From Blastococcus aggregatus (GTDB lineage: Bacteria; Actinomycetota; Actinomycetes; Mycobacteriales; Geodermatophilaceae): DNA of 64,000 bases. The translations under genes were made by a program, and so were the position numbers. Shown in pieces: positions 7,874 through 16,260 of the stretch; position 1 is the stretch's first letter, and each line of letters begins with the position of its first letter. The notes under the pieces are model-generated. The model was not told the origin of the DNA and searched no databases. It was given only the letters and a program-made list of their open reading frames with translations. Where the stretch lies: contig NZ_OBQI01000002.1 in assembly GCF_900221005.1 (NCBI RefSeq), forward strand, positions 496,001 to 560,000. Reading direction: 5' to 3'.

Positions 7874-10834
7874 TCAGCCGGCGAGCCGGGAGCCGTTCCG
7901 GCCCGGGACCACCTCGAGCCGGCTGGTGATGCGGGTCCGCAGCTCCTCGACGTGGCTGATCACACCCACGGTGCGCCCTCCTCGGCGCAGGTCGTCGAGC
8001 ACGTTCATCACCGCGTCCAGGGCCTGCGGGTCCAGCGTGCCGAAGCCCTCGTCGACGAAGAGGCTGTCGATCTGCACGCCGCCGCTCTCCGCGGTGACGA
8101 CGTCGGCCAGGCCGAGCGCGAGGGCCAGCGAGGCCATGAAGCTCTCCCCGCCGGACAGGGTCTTGGTCGGTCGCCGGGTGCCGGTGTACTCGTCGAGCAC
8201 CTCCAGGCCGAGGCCGCCGCGGGCGCCGTGGCGGCCCTGCGCGTCGCTGTGCAGGAAGGTGTAACGCCCGCCGGACATGTCCTGCAGCCGCCGGCTGGCC
8301 ACCTCGGACACCTGCTCGAGGCGCGCCGCCAGCACGAAGGACTGCAGCCGCATCTTCAGCCGGTTCGCGCCGCGCCCGGTCGCGAGGTCGGCCAGCGAGG
8401 TGACCTGCTCGGTGACGGCGCGCTGCTCGTCGAGCTCCACCTCCACGGCGGTGAGCTCGCCGGAGAGCTCCTCGAGCCGGGCCGCCCGGCGGCGGGCGTG
8501 CTCCAGCGTGGCGACGGCGGCCTCCCGAGCCGCGGTCGCCGACCGGCACGCGTCGGTGAGGGCCGCGAGGTCGGGGCGGGCACCGAGCTCCGCGAGCTGC
8601 GGCTCGGCGAGGACGCCCATGACGACGGCCAGCGCCCGGTCGTGCTGCTCGACCCGGCGGCCCAGCTCGTCGGCCCGGCCGGGCGGCAGCAGCGCCTGCG
8701 CGGCCGCGTCGAGGTCGGGGAACCCGGCTGCCTGCACGCGCGCGCGGGCCACCGCCAGGGCGGCCTCCTCCGCCAGCCGGGCGCGGCCCTCGGTGGCGGC
8801 GGCCTCCACCTGCGCCTCGCAGCGCTCGGCCTCGCCGGTCAGCCGCTCGATCCTGGCCGGCAGGTCCGCGTCGATCCCGCAGGCGGCGGCGAGCTGCCCG
8901 GTCACATCGGCGAGGGCGGACCGGACGGCGGCCAGCGCGGCCTCCTGCCGGCCCAGCTCCTCGCGGTCCGCCGCGAGCGCCGCCGAGGCCGCCTCCTGCT
9001 CGGCCAGCGCGCCCTCGAGAGCCGCGCGAGCAGCCTCCAGACCGTCGGCGAGCACCTCCGCCGCACGCTGCGCGGCGACCAGGCCGGCGAGGTCGGTCTC
9101 CTGCGCCGCCACCGGCTCGGGCCCGGCCTGCGCCCGCCGGGCGGCGAGCTCGCGCTCGGTCCCGGCGCAGGCGTCCCGGGCCCCGGACCAGCGGACCTCC
9201 GCCTGCTCGGCCGCGACGCGGGCGGCATCTTCCTGGGCGCGGGTCACGACCGTCGTCCCGGGCCGCGCGGGCGCCGGGTGCTCGGCCGACCCGCACACCG
9301 GGCAGGAGTCGCCGGCGGCCAGGCCAGCGGCCAGCTCGGCCGCCATGCCGTCGAGCCGCTGGGCGCGCAGGTCGTTCCAGTGCTCCCGGGCGTCCAGCCA
9401 GGCCACCCGCGCGACGTCGGCGGCGGCGCGCTCGACGGTCAGCGCCGCCTCGAGCGAGACCGCTGCGCGGGCCGCCTCCAGGGCGTTCCGGCGGTGCCCG
9501 GCGGCGGTGCGCAGGCCCGGCAGCCGGGCGGCCGCCTCCGCGGCCGCGTCCAGCGCCGTGCGGTGCTGCTGCAGCAGGGCCGGCCGGCCGGCCATGGCCT
9601 CCTCGGCCGCCGCGCAGCGTGCGGTCAGGGTGTCGAGCGCCCGTTCGCCCGCCGCCACGTCCCGCTCCAGGCGGGCGGCGCGAGCGACCTCCGGCAGCAG
9701 GGCCCGCAGCGCGGCCGCCTCGTCGCGCAGCCCGCGGGCGAGCGAGACCTCGGCCTCGCGGCCGGCGGCGACCGATGCCCAGGCGGCGCGCGCCGTCGCG
9801 AGCGCCGCCGAGGCCCGCTCCGCCTCCAGCGCCGCGCGGCCCGCGGCCTCCAGCACGTCGCGCACCGGCTCGGCGCGGCGGGCGGCGTCCAGGGCGGCCC
9901 GCACCGGCTCGAGCTCCGGCGCGGCCGACTCCAGCCGGGCCCGCTCGACCCGCGCCCGGTCCCGGCGGAGGTGGCACTCCTCCTCCGCCCGCGCCGCCAC
10001 GAGCGCCGCCTCCTCGGCCCGGGCCCGCTCCCCCGCGGCATCGGCGGCCGCCTCGGCACGCACCGCGGCCTGCGCCGCCTCGGACCGGACGCGGCGCACC
10101 CACGCGGTGACCGGCGTACCTGGAGCCGCCCCGACCAGTTCGGGGGCGAACTCCTCGGGCACGGTGACGTCGGCGGCGGAGGCCACCAGGGAGACCAGCG
10201 TGCCGGTGCGCGCGCGGAGCCGGTCGAGGCTCTCGCGGGCGGCCGTCCGCTCCCCCGCCAGCCAGTCCTCGACACGGGCGAACCGGCCGACGTCGAACAG
10301 CGTGCGCAGCAGGCGGCCGCGGTCCTCCGGCTCGGCGCGCAGGAACCGCGCGAAGTCGCCCTGCGGCAGCAGGACCACCTGGCAGAACTGCTCGGCCGAG
10401 AGCCCCAGGCGCGCGCGCAGGTACTCCGAGCCCTCGTCGATACGGGTGCTGACCGGCTCCCAGCTCTCCCCGACCCACCGCTGGACGGTCAGCCGGGCCT
10501 GCTCGGTCGTCCAGCCCTCGCCGCGGCGCTTGGGGCGCTGCTGCTCCGGCCGGCGGACCACGCTCAGCCGCTCGCCGCCGAGGGTCAGCTCGAGCTCGAC
10601 CTCGGTGCGGACGTCGTCGGCGGCGTGGTCGCTGCGCAACCGCTTCTCCTCGCCGCGCGCGCCGGGCACGGTGCCGTACAGGGCGAAGACCACCGCGTCG
10701 AGCAGGGTCGTCTTGCCCGCGCCGGTGGGCCCCCACAGCAGGAAGAGCCCGTCGCGGCCGACGTCGTCCAGGTCGACGTCGACCCTCGTCGCGAACGGGC
10801 CGAAGGCGGTCAGGGCGAGCTGGTGGACCCTCAC
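7874..10834 (-). CDS. sbcC: SbcC exonuclease ATPase subunit
   Basis: A 986-residue SMC-like ATPase partner of SbcD (Mre11-Rad50 type), which removes hairpins and blocked DNA ends. The Walker A motif GPTGAGKT is at 35-42. Long Ala/Glu/Arg-rich coiled coils flank a zinc hook CPVCG near residue 510, and the ABC signature LSGGES (~890) and Walker B LFVDEGFGTLD (~920) are present. GTG at 10834 overlaps the sbcD stop (GTGA), so the pair is translationally coupled; the first residues MRVHQLALTAFGPF match the normal SbcC start. It is convergent with the GtrA-like gene. Confidence 0.94.
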   Translation of the reverse strand: MRVHQLALTAFGPFATRVDVDLDDVGRDGLFLLWGPTGAGKTTLLDAVVFALYGTVPGARGEEKRLRSDHAADDVRTEVELELTLGGERLSVVRRPEQQRPKRRGEGWTTEQARLTVQRWVGESWEPVSTRIDEGSEYLRARLGLSAEQFCQVVLLPQGDFARFLRAEPEDRGRLLRTLFDVGRFARVEDWLAGERTAARESLDRLRARTGTLVSLVASAADVTVPEEFAPELVGAAPGTPVTAWVRRVRSEAAQAAVRAEAAADAAGERARAEEAALVAARAEEECHLRRDRARVERARLESAAPELEPVRAALDAARRAEPVRDVLEAAGRAALEAERASAALATARAAWASVAAGREAEVSLARGLRDEAAALRALLPEVARAARLERDVAAGERALDTLTARCAAAEEAMAGRPALLQQHRTALDAAAEAAARLPGLRTAAGHRRNALEAARAAVSLEAALTVERAAADVARVAWLDAREHWNDLRAQRLDGMAAELAAGLAAGDSCPVCGSAEHPAPARPGTTVVTRAQEDAARVAAEQAEVRWSGARDACAGTERELAARRAQAGPEPVAAQETDLAGLVAAQRAAEVLADGLEAARAALEGALAEQEAASAALAADREELGRQEAALAAVRSALADVTGQLAAACGIDADLPARIERLTGEAERCEAQVEAAATEGRARLAEEAALAVARARVQAAGFPDLDAAAQALLPPGRADELGRRVEQHDRALAVVMGVLAEPQLAELGARPDLAALTDACRSATAAREAAVATLEHARRRAARLEELSGELTAVEVELDEQRAVTEQVTSLADLATGRGANRLKMRLQSFVLAARLEQVSEVASRRLQDMSGGRYTFLHSDAQGRHGARGGLGLEVLDEYTGTRRPTKTLSGGESFMASLALALGLADVVTAESGGVQIDSLFVDEGFGTLDPQALDAVMNVLDDLRRGGRTVGVISHVEELRTRITSRLEVVPGRNGSRLAG

Positions 10835-11991
10835 GCGGCGTCCTCGCGGGCGGCGGCGGCGAGCGCGCGGGCAAACAGCTCCCGCTCGGTCTCGCTCGCG
10901 CCGGCGCCGCGGACGTGGTCGACGAACTCCTCGGCCACCTCCAGGTCGCTGCGCCCGCGCAGCCGCTCCTGGTAGCTCCGCCCGTCGGCCGTGGCGCCCG
11001 CGCCGGCCCACTCCAGGTGCACGCAGTGCGGGAAGCGCTCGCGCAGCTGGCGCATCGGGTCCGATGGGCGGACGGTGTCGGTGAGCCGCGCCGACACGAA
11101 GTGGCCCTCGGCTGCCGCGTGCTCCGGTGCGGCCAGCAGCTCGGCGAGCTCGCCGGTGAGCACGCTGAGCTGACGGGGAGCCGGCAGCGGCACGGGCGTG
11201 ACCTCGCCGAGGCCGTCGGCGCCGAGCTCGACCAGCCAGGCCTGCTTCTGCTGACCGGCCTCCCCGAACGAGTAGGCCAGTGGGGAACCGCTGTAGCGCA
11301 GCCGCGGGCTGAGCGTCTGCGGCCGGTGCAGGTGCCCCAGCGCCACGTAGTCGACGCCGCCGAAGACCCCTGCCGGCACGAGGTCCACCCCGCCGACGCA
11401 GATGTCGCGCTCGCTCTCGGTCGGCACACCACCACCGACGAACGCGTGGGCGAGCACCACCGACCGGACGCCCGGCCGCAGGAAGAGGTCCGCCCGGATC
11501 CGCTCCATCGCGGCGGTCAGCACTCCCTCGTGCCCTCGGACCGCCGCCTCGCCGCGCCCGGTGAGGCCGAGCTCGTGCCGTGCCACCTCGGGTTCCAGGT
11601 ACGGGATGCCGTAGACGGCGACCTCGCCGTGCTCGTCGGCCAGCAGCACCGGCTCGTCGAGCGCCGGCGTGGCGGCCCGGACGTGCAGGCCGGCGGCCGA
11701 CAGCAGCCCGGAGAAGGTGCCGAGCCGGCGCGCGGAGTCGTGGTTGCCGGGCGTGAGGACGACCTGCGCGCCCGCCCGGAGCAGCCGCCCGACCACCCGG
11801 TCCAGCACCGCCGTCGCGTCGGCCGAGGGCACCGCACGGTCGTAGACGTCACCGGCGACGACGACCAGGTCGACCGACTCGGCGGCCACGACCTCGGCCA
11901 GCCCGCCGAGCACCGCCTCCTGCTCGGCGAGCAGATCGGTGCCGTGCAGGGTCCGGCCGATGTGCCAGTCGGAGGTGTGCAGCAGCCGCAT
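10831..11991 (-). CDS. sbcD: SbcD exonuclease nuclease subunit
   Basis: A 386-residue Mre11-type metallophosphoesterase, the nuclease of the SbcCD complex. All metal motifs are seen: SDWHIG at 7-12, GDVYD near 50, GNHD near 85, VLAHAFVGGG and GHLHRPQ. ATG at 11991 gives the standard MRLLHTSDWHIG start; upstream in-frame codons have no family support. TACGGT ends six bases before this ATG, indicating leaderless transcription. sbcC overlaps its end by four bases. This pair is inserted, relative to the M. tuberculosis order I remember, between the GtrA-like and PH-domain genes. Confidence 0.95.
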   Translation of the reverse strand: MRLLHTSDWHIGRTLHGTDLLAEQEAVLGGLAEVVAAESVDLVVVAGDVYDRAVPSADATAVLDRVVGRLLRAGAQVVLTPGNHDSARRLGTFSGLLSAAGLHVRAATPALDEPVLLADEHGEVAVYGIPYLEPEVARHELGLTGRGEAAVRGHEGVLTAAMERIRADLFLRPGVRSVVLAHAFVGGGVPTESERDICVGGVDLVPAGVFGGVDYVALGHLHRPQTLSPRLRYSGSPLAYSFGEAGQQKQAWLVELGADGLGEVTPVPLPAPRQLSVLTGELAELLAAPEHAAAEGHFVSARLTDTVRPSDPMRQLRERFPHCVHLEWAGAGATADGRSYQERLRGRSDLEVAEEFVDHVRGAGASETERELFARALAAAAREDAA

Positions 11992-11997
11992 GCCCCG

Positions 11998-12003
11998 ACC
12001 GTA
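11998..12003 (-). promoter_or_regulatory. -10 element of a leaderless promoter for sbcDC
   Basis: TACGGT ends six bases before the sbcD ATG at 11991. No clear -35 box is seen 17-18 bases farther upstream. Confidence 0.5.
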
Positions 12004-12147
12004 GGCGGGGCCGCTGACAGTTCCGCGCCGCACGTGGCGGGAGGGCCGCGTGGTGCGGCCGGGGGCGCGTCGGACTGGGGGCTCTCAGCGCCGGCCGGAC
12101 CGCCGCCATCGGGAGCTCTGCGGCGCCGGCTCTTCCTCCGCGCCCGA

Positions 12148-12687
12148 CTACGTCGCCGGGTCGTCGCGGATGTAGCTCGCGCTCTCCTGCGCCCGGCGGT
12201 CCGCGTCCTCCTCGATCATGTGGTTGAGCAGCTGCTGGACGCCGTCGCTGTCGGGGATCTGCCGGAGCACCGTCGCGCCGCTGTCGCCGGCCGTCTCGAT
12301 CGTCAGCGTGCCGGAGTTGGTGATCCGGTCCCAGAGCGTCTGGGTGTAGGAGACGTCGGTGATCCGCGCCAGGCCCAGGTCGCGGCCCCGGCGGGCGAGG
12401 ATTCCCTCGCGGAAGAGCAGCCGGTGGGTGGTGACGACGTAGTGCGTCGCCCGCCAGCGCGCCAGCGGCACGACCACGGTGACGGCCAGCAGGACCACGG
12501 CGACCGCGAGCACGAGCATCCGGTAGATGCCCTGCTGCCGTCCGTCGGGGATCACCGCGAGACCGAACGACGTCGCGCCGACGATCAGCAGGAAGCGCAC
12601 CACCGGCCAGAAGACCGTGAGCCAGTGCGGGTGCAGGTGGCGGACGACCTCTTCGTCGTCCGCGAGCAGCTTGTCCGGGTAGGGCAT
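12148..12687 (-). CDS. Bacterial PH-domain membrane protein
   Basis: A 179-residue protein with two adjacent transmembrane helices (TVFWPVVRFLLIVGATSFGLAVI; YRMLVLAVAVVLLAVTVVVPLA), then a bacterial pleckstrin-like domain starting WRATHYVVTTHRLLFREGILARRGRDLGLARITDVSYTQ. This bPH2 (YdbT-like) arrangement is common but its biochemical role is not established. It lies 31 bases after birA on the same strand, probably one operon; the same pair occurs, as I recall, as Rv3278c-birA. The start is the ATG at 12687 (MPYPDKLLADDEEV), a common N-terminus in the family. Confidence 0.9.
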   Translation of the reverse strand: MPYPDKLLADDEEVVRHLHPHWLTVFWPVVRFLLIVGATSFGLAVIPDGRQQGIYRMLVLAVAVVLLAVTVVVPLARWRATHYVVTTHRLLFREGILARRGRDLGLARITDVSYTQTLWDRITNSGTLTIETAGDSGATVLRQIPDSDGVQQLLNHMIEEDADRRAQESASYIRDDPAT

Positions 12688-12718
12688 CGGGACAGGATGG
12701 TGGACGCCGCCGCCGGCG

Positions 12719-13558
12719 TCATGCCTCCGCGGCTCTGGTCCGCACGTGTCGGACGTCGCCGCTGGCCAGCTCGACCGTGCCGGCGGGGGTCCGCACGACC
12801 AGCCGGCCGTCCCAGTCGACGCCCTCGGCGACGCCGTCGAGCAGCGAGCCGTCGGGCAGGTGCACCTGCACGGCCGACCCGACCGTGGACGACCAGCGCA
12901 GGTAGTCCGTCGCCAGCCCCGAGGCCACCGGGTCGCCGAGGTGCTCGACCCAGCGCCGGTAGCGCTGCTCGAGCGCCCGCAGGAAGGCCAGCAGGACCGG
13001 CCCCCGGTCGACGGTGCCGCCGGTGACCTCGGCCAGCGACGTGCCGGTGTCCGGCAGCTCGGCCGCGGTCGTGGAGACGTTCAGCCCGGTGCCGACGACG
13101 ACGGCCTGACCCGAGCTCTCGGCCAGGATCCCGGCCAGCTTGCGCCCGTCGCGGGCCAGCAGGTCGTTGGGCCACTTGACCGAGGCCAGCACGCCGGTCG
13201 ACTCCCCCACGGCCTCCGCCAGCGCGACGCCGGTGAGCAGCGGCAGCCAGCCCCTGCGCGCGGCCGGCACGTCGGGGCGCAGCAGCACCGAGACGGTCAG
13301 CCCGGCGCGGGGCGGGGAGGTCCACACCCGGTCCATCCGGCCGCGGCCCGCGACCTGGTGCTCGGCCACCAGCACCGCGCCCTCGGGGGCGTCCCGCCCG
13401 GCCGCGGCGATCAGGTCGGCGTTGGTGGAGCCCGCCTCCGGCACCACCTCGAGCGAGCGCCAGAGCGCGCTGTCGCGGGTGAGGGCAGCTCCGAGGACCG
13501 CCGCATCGAGCGGCGGGCGGCCGAGATCCGACCATCGAGGTGAGGAGTCGTCGGGCAC
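12719..13558 (-). CDS. birA: Biotin-[acetyl-CoA-carboxylase] ligase
   Basis: A 279-residue monofunctional biotin protein ligase that attaches biotin to carrier lysines, here most likely K548 of the carboxylase alpha subunit encoded at 16261-18021. The biotin-AMP loop GRGRMDRVW is at 71-79, KWPNDL with the catalytic lysine at ~128-133, and GIGLN-type VGTGLNVS follows. There is no N-terminal helix-turn-helix, so it is not a biotin repressor. A C-terminal SH3-like domain is present (VDWDGRLVVRTPAGTVELASGDV). GTG at 13558 lies six bases after TAGCGT, giving a leaderless start. It is divergent from the carboxylase operon it serves. Confidence 0.95.
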   Translation of the reverse strand: MPDDSSPRWSDLGRPPLDAAVLGAALTRDSALWRSLEVVPEAGSTNADLIAAAGRDAPEGAVLVAEHQVAGRGRMDRVWTSPPRAGLTVSVLLRPDVPAARRGWLPLLTGVALAEAVGESTGVLASVKWPNDLLARDGRKLAGILAESSGQAVVVGTGLNVSTTAAELPDTGTSLAEVTGGTVDRGPVLLAFLRALEQRYRRWVEHLGDPVASGLATDYLRWSSTVGSAVQVHLPDGSLLDGVAEGVDWDGRLVVRTPAGTVELASGDVRHVRTRAAEA

Positions 13559-13564
13559 TCCCCT

Positions 13565-13570
13565 ACGCTA
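13565..13570 (-). promoter_or_regulatory. -10 element of a leaderless promoter for birA
   Basis: TAGCGT on the minus strand ends six bases before the birA GTG. An overlapping TACGCT on the plus strand (13564-13569) could be the -10 of the divergent carboxylase operon. Confidence 0.5.
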
Positions 13571-13579
13571 CGTAACCCG

Positions 13580-13599
13580 TGACCGGGCGCGCCCGGTCA
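13580..13599. promoter_or_regulatory. 20-base perfect palindrome between birA and the acyl-CoA carboxylase operon
   Basis: TGACCGGGCGCGCCCGGTCA is a perfect inverted repeat located between the divergent -10 elements and the carboxylase ribosome-binding site. It could be an operator for both units or a hairpin in the carboxylase leader. No regulator can be named. Confidence 0.55.
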
Positions 13600-13654
13600 G
13601 GGATGAGCACGGCGGTCCGCGACCGCGGCCGGGGTGCGTCTGCGAGGAGGAAAC

Positions 13655-15283
13655 GTGAGCGCGGCTGAACTCGAGAACGCCGGGGAGCAGGTCCCCGACG
13701 ACATCGACATCCACACCACCGCCGGGAAGCTGGCCGACTTCGAGCGGCGCGTCCAGGAGGCCCAGCACGCGGGGTCCGAGCGCGCGGTCGAGAAGCAGCA
13801 CGCCGCCGGCAAGATGACCGCCCGCGAGCGGATCGAGGCGCTGCTGGACCCGGGCTCGTTCACCGAGTTCGACGAGTTCGCCCGGCACCGCTCCACCAAC
13901 TTCGGCATGGACGCCAAGCGCCCGTTCGGCGACGGCGTCGTGACCGGCTACGGAACGGTCGACGGCCGCCCCGTGGCGATCTTCAGCCAGGACGTGACCG
14001 TCTTCGGCGGCGCGCTCGGCGAGGTCTACGGCGAGAAGATCGTCAAGGTCCAGGACTTCGCGATCAAGAACGGCTGCCCGGTCATCGGCATCAACGAGGG
14101 TGGCGGCGCGCGCATCCAGGAGGGCGTGGTCTCCCTCGGCCTCTACGGCGAGATCTTCCAGCGCAACGTGCACGCCTCCGGTGTCATCCCGCAGATCTCG
14201 CTGATCATGGGCCCCGCCGCCGGTGGGCACGTCTACTCCCCCGCGCTCACCGACTTCATCGTCATGGTCGACAAGACCAGCCAGATGTTCATCACCGGCC
14301 CCGACGTCGTGAAGACCGTGACCGGCGAGGACGTCACGCTCGAGGAGCTCGGCGGCGCCCGCACCCACAACACCAAGTCCGGTGTCGCGCACTACCTGGC
14401 CGAGGACGAGGCCGACGCGCTCGACTACGTCAAGGCGCTGCTCTCCTACCTCCCGAGCAACAACCTCGACCCGCTGCCGGCGCTGGACGTACCCCCGGTC
14501 GACGTCGTCCTGCCGGACGCGCTGACCGAGGAGGACCTCGAGCTCGACACGTTCATCCCGGACTCGGCGAACTCGCCCTACGACATGCACACCGTCATCG
14601 AGCACGTCCTCGACGACGGCGAGTTCCTCGAGGTGCAGCCGCTGTTCGCGCCCAACCTGCTGATCGGCTTCGGCCGGGTCGAGGGCCGGCCGGTCGGCGT
14701 CGTCGCCAACCAGCCCACCCAGTTCGCCGGCACGCTGGACATCGACGCCAGCGAGAAGGCCGCCCGCTTCGTGCGGACCTGCGACGCCTTCAACATCCCG
14801 GTGCTCACCTTCGTCGACGTCCCGGGCTTCCTGCCGGGCACCTCGCAGGAGTGGGAGGGCATCATCCGGCGCGGCGCCAAGCTGATCTACGCCTACGCCG
14901 AGGCCACCGTCCCGCTGGTCACCGTCATCACCCGCAAGGCCTACGGCGGTGCCTACGACGTCATGGGCTCCAAGCACCTGGGCGCGGACGTGAACCTGGC
15001 CTGGCCGAGCGCGCAGATCGCCGTCGTCGGCGCGCAGGGCGCGGTCGGGATCCTGTACCGCAAGGAGCTCGCGCAGGCCGAGGACCCGGACGCCCGCCGC
15101 GCAGAGCTGATCGCGGAGTACGAGGACACCCTCGCCAACCCCTACATCGCCGCCGACCGCGGATACGTGGACGCCGTGATCCCGCCCTCGCACACCCGCG
15201 TCCAGGTGACCAAGGCGCTGCGCGTGCTCGCCAACAAGCGCCAGACCCTGCCGGCCAAGAAGCACGGCAACATCCCGCTATGA
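13655..15283 (+). CDS. accD5: Acyl-CoA (propionyl-CoA) carboxylase beta subunit
   Basis: A 542-residue carboxyltransferase that moves CO2 from carboxybiotin to propionyl- or acetyl-CoA. Crotonase-fold motifs include the oxyanion-hole segments [16 protein letters not shown] and [17 protein letters not shown], and [15 protein letters not shown] with [20 protein letters not shown] in the C-half. GTG at 13655 follows a strong GAGGAGG (13644-13650); an upstream in-frame codon at 13634 lies before that site. The ATGA overlap with the next gene (epsilon subunit) and the biotin-carboxylase gene nearby define the complex. The closest recalled homologue is AccD5 of mycobacteria; chain-length preference is not certain. 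Confidence 0.95.
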   Translation: MSAAELENAGEQVPDDIDIHTTAGKLADFERRVQEAQHAGSERAVEKQHAAGKMTARERIEALLDPGSFTEFDEFARHRSTNFGMDAKRPFGDGVVTGYGTVDGRPVAIFSQDVTVFGGALGEVYGEKIVKVQDFAIKNGCPVIGINEGGGARIQEGVVSLGLYGEIFQRNVHASGVIPQISLIMGPAAGGHVYSPALTDFIVMVDKTSQMFITGPDVVKTVTGEDVTLEELGGARTHNTKSGVAHYLAEDEADALDYVKALLSYLPSNNLDPLPALDVPPVDVVLPDALTEEDLELDTFIPDSANSPYDMHTVIEHVLDDGEFLEVQPLFAPNLLIGFGRVEGRPVGVVANQPTQFAGTLDIDASEKAARFVRTCDAFNIPVLTFVDVPGFLPGTSQEWEGIIRRGAKLIYAYAEATVPLVTVITRKAYGGAYDVMGSKHLGADVNLAWPSAQIAVVGAQGAVGILYRKELAQAEDPDARRAELIAEYEDTLANPYIAADRGYVDAVIPPSHTRVQVTKALRVLANKRQTLPAKKHGNIPL

Positions 15284-15600
15284 CATCGCGACCCTCCGGG
15301 CCGCACCGCGGCCAACTGCCGTCCCCTGAAGGCGGAGCGAGCCCGTCGTCCGATCCCGGAGACCCTTCGGGCCTCCACTCCGGACGACAGGACCAGGTTC
15401 CTCCTCTGCTGCGCGTCGTCAGGGGCGAGCCCTCCGCCGAGGAGCTCGCCGCGCTGACCGTCGTCGTCGCGGCGCTCTCGCAGCGCCGGGAGCGCAAGCG
15501 CCCGGTGCCGGTCGGTGCGTGGGCGTCCTACGGGCGCAGCCACCGCCGTCCCGTCCAGGCCGGTCCGGGCGGCTGGCGCGCGGCCGGGAGCCCGGCATGA
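15280..15600 (+). CDS. accE: Acyl-CoA carboxylase epsilon subunit with N-terminal insertion
   Basis: A 106-residue small subunit. The conserved core [26 protein letters not shown] begins near residue 41, where related AccE proteins normally start within the first few residues. Residues 4-37 are Gly/Pro/Ser-rich and encoded by hairpin-forming DNA (15299-15313 and 15345-15388), so the extension looks like an in-frame insertion after the original ATG. ATG at 15280 overlaps the accD stop (ATGA); no ATG or GTG suits a later start, though a rare CTG cannot be excluded. The tail ([18 protein letters not shown]) ends in the maf start overlap. Epsilon subunits stabilise the alpha-beta carboxylase. Confidence 0.85.
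   Translation: MTSRPSGPHRGQLPSPEGGASPSSDPGDPSGLHSGRQDQVPPLLRVVRGEPSAEELAALTVVVAALSQRRERKRPVPVGAWASYGRSHRRPVQAGPGGWRAAGSPA
15299..15388. repeat. Hairpin-rich element inserted in frame in accE
   Basis: Three stems lie within 90 bases: GGCCGC/GCGGCC (15299-15304 with 15308-15313), an outer stem GTCGTCCG/CGGACGAC (15345-15352 with 15381-15388), and a nested hairpin 15358-15376 (GGAG/CTCC plus CCC/GGG around TTC). The unit keeps the reading frame. It resembles a small palindromic repeat element, but no second copy was noticed in the window. Confidence 0.5.
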
Positions 15601-16205
15601 GCGTCGACCGCCGGCTCGTCCTGGCCTCGGCGTCCCCGGCCCGGCTGTCGCTGCTGCGCCAGGCCGGTCTCGCGCCGGAGGTCGTGGTGAGCGACGTCGA
15701 CGAGTCCGCCTATGCCGCTCCGCGGGTGGCCGAGCAGGTCGCGCTGCTCGCGGCGGCCAAGGCCGCCGCCGTGGCGAAGCGGGAGACCGACGCGCTCGTC
15801 ATCGGCGCCGACTCGCTGCTGGAGTTCGGCGGCAAGCCGCTGGGCAAGCCGGCCGACGCCGCCGACGCGCGGGACCGCTGGCGCCGGATGTCCGGCCGCT
15901 CCGGCGTCCTGCACACCGGCCAGGCGCTGTTCGACGTCCGCGACGGCGCCGTCACCAGCCGGGACATCGCGGTCGCCTCGACCGTCGTCTACTTCGCCGA
16001 ACCCACGCAGCCGGAGATCGAGGCCTACCTCGCCACCGGCGAGCCGCTCGCCGTGGCCGGCGCCTTCACCCTCGACGGTCTGGGCGCCCCGTTCGTCCGC
16101 CGCGTCGAGGGCGACCCGGCCGCCGTCGTCGGGCTCTCGCTCACCGTGCTGCGCACGCAGCTGGCCAAGCGCGGCCTGGCCATCACCGACCTGTGGCGAC
16201 GCTGA
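15597..16205 (+). CDS. maf: Maf-like nucleoside triphosphate pyrophosphatase
   Basis: A 202-residue Maf/HAM1-like house-cleaning phosphatase that hydrolyses dTTP, UTP or modified nucleotides. The signature start [18 protein letters not shown], the catalytic [18 protein letters not shown] and the CxxD-type segment [12 protein letters not shown] are visible. ATG at 15597 overlaps the accE stop by four bases, so it is translationally coupled to the carboxylase genes; the accD-accE-maf order is conserved in actinobacteria as I recall it. It precedes accA by 55 bases. Confidence 0.93.
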   Translation: MSVDRRLVLASASPARLSLLRQAGLAPEVVVSDVDESAYAAPRVAEQVALLAAAKAAAVAKRETDALVIGADSLLEFGGKPLGKPADAADARDRWRRMSGRSGVLHTGQALFDVRDGAVTSRDIAVASTVVYFAEPTQPEIEAYLATGEPLAVAGAFTLDGLGAPFVRRVEGDPAAVVGLSLTVLRTQLAKRGLAITDLWRR

Positions 16206-16260
16206 ACCACCGTTCCACCCCCATTACAGTCCGACCGGTCCACAGACGAAGGAGAGTCCG

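Noticed and set aside
7952-11084. Very long plus-strand frames opposite sbcC and sbcD
   Set aside because: The minus-strand proteins have complete SbcCD motifs; the opposite frames encode repetitive Arg/Gly/Ala sequence and exist because codon position 3 is almost always G or C.
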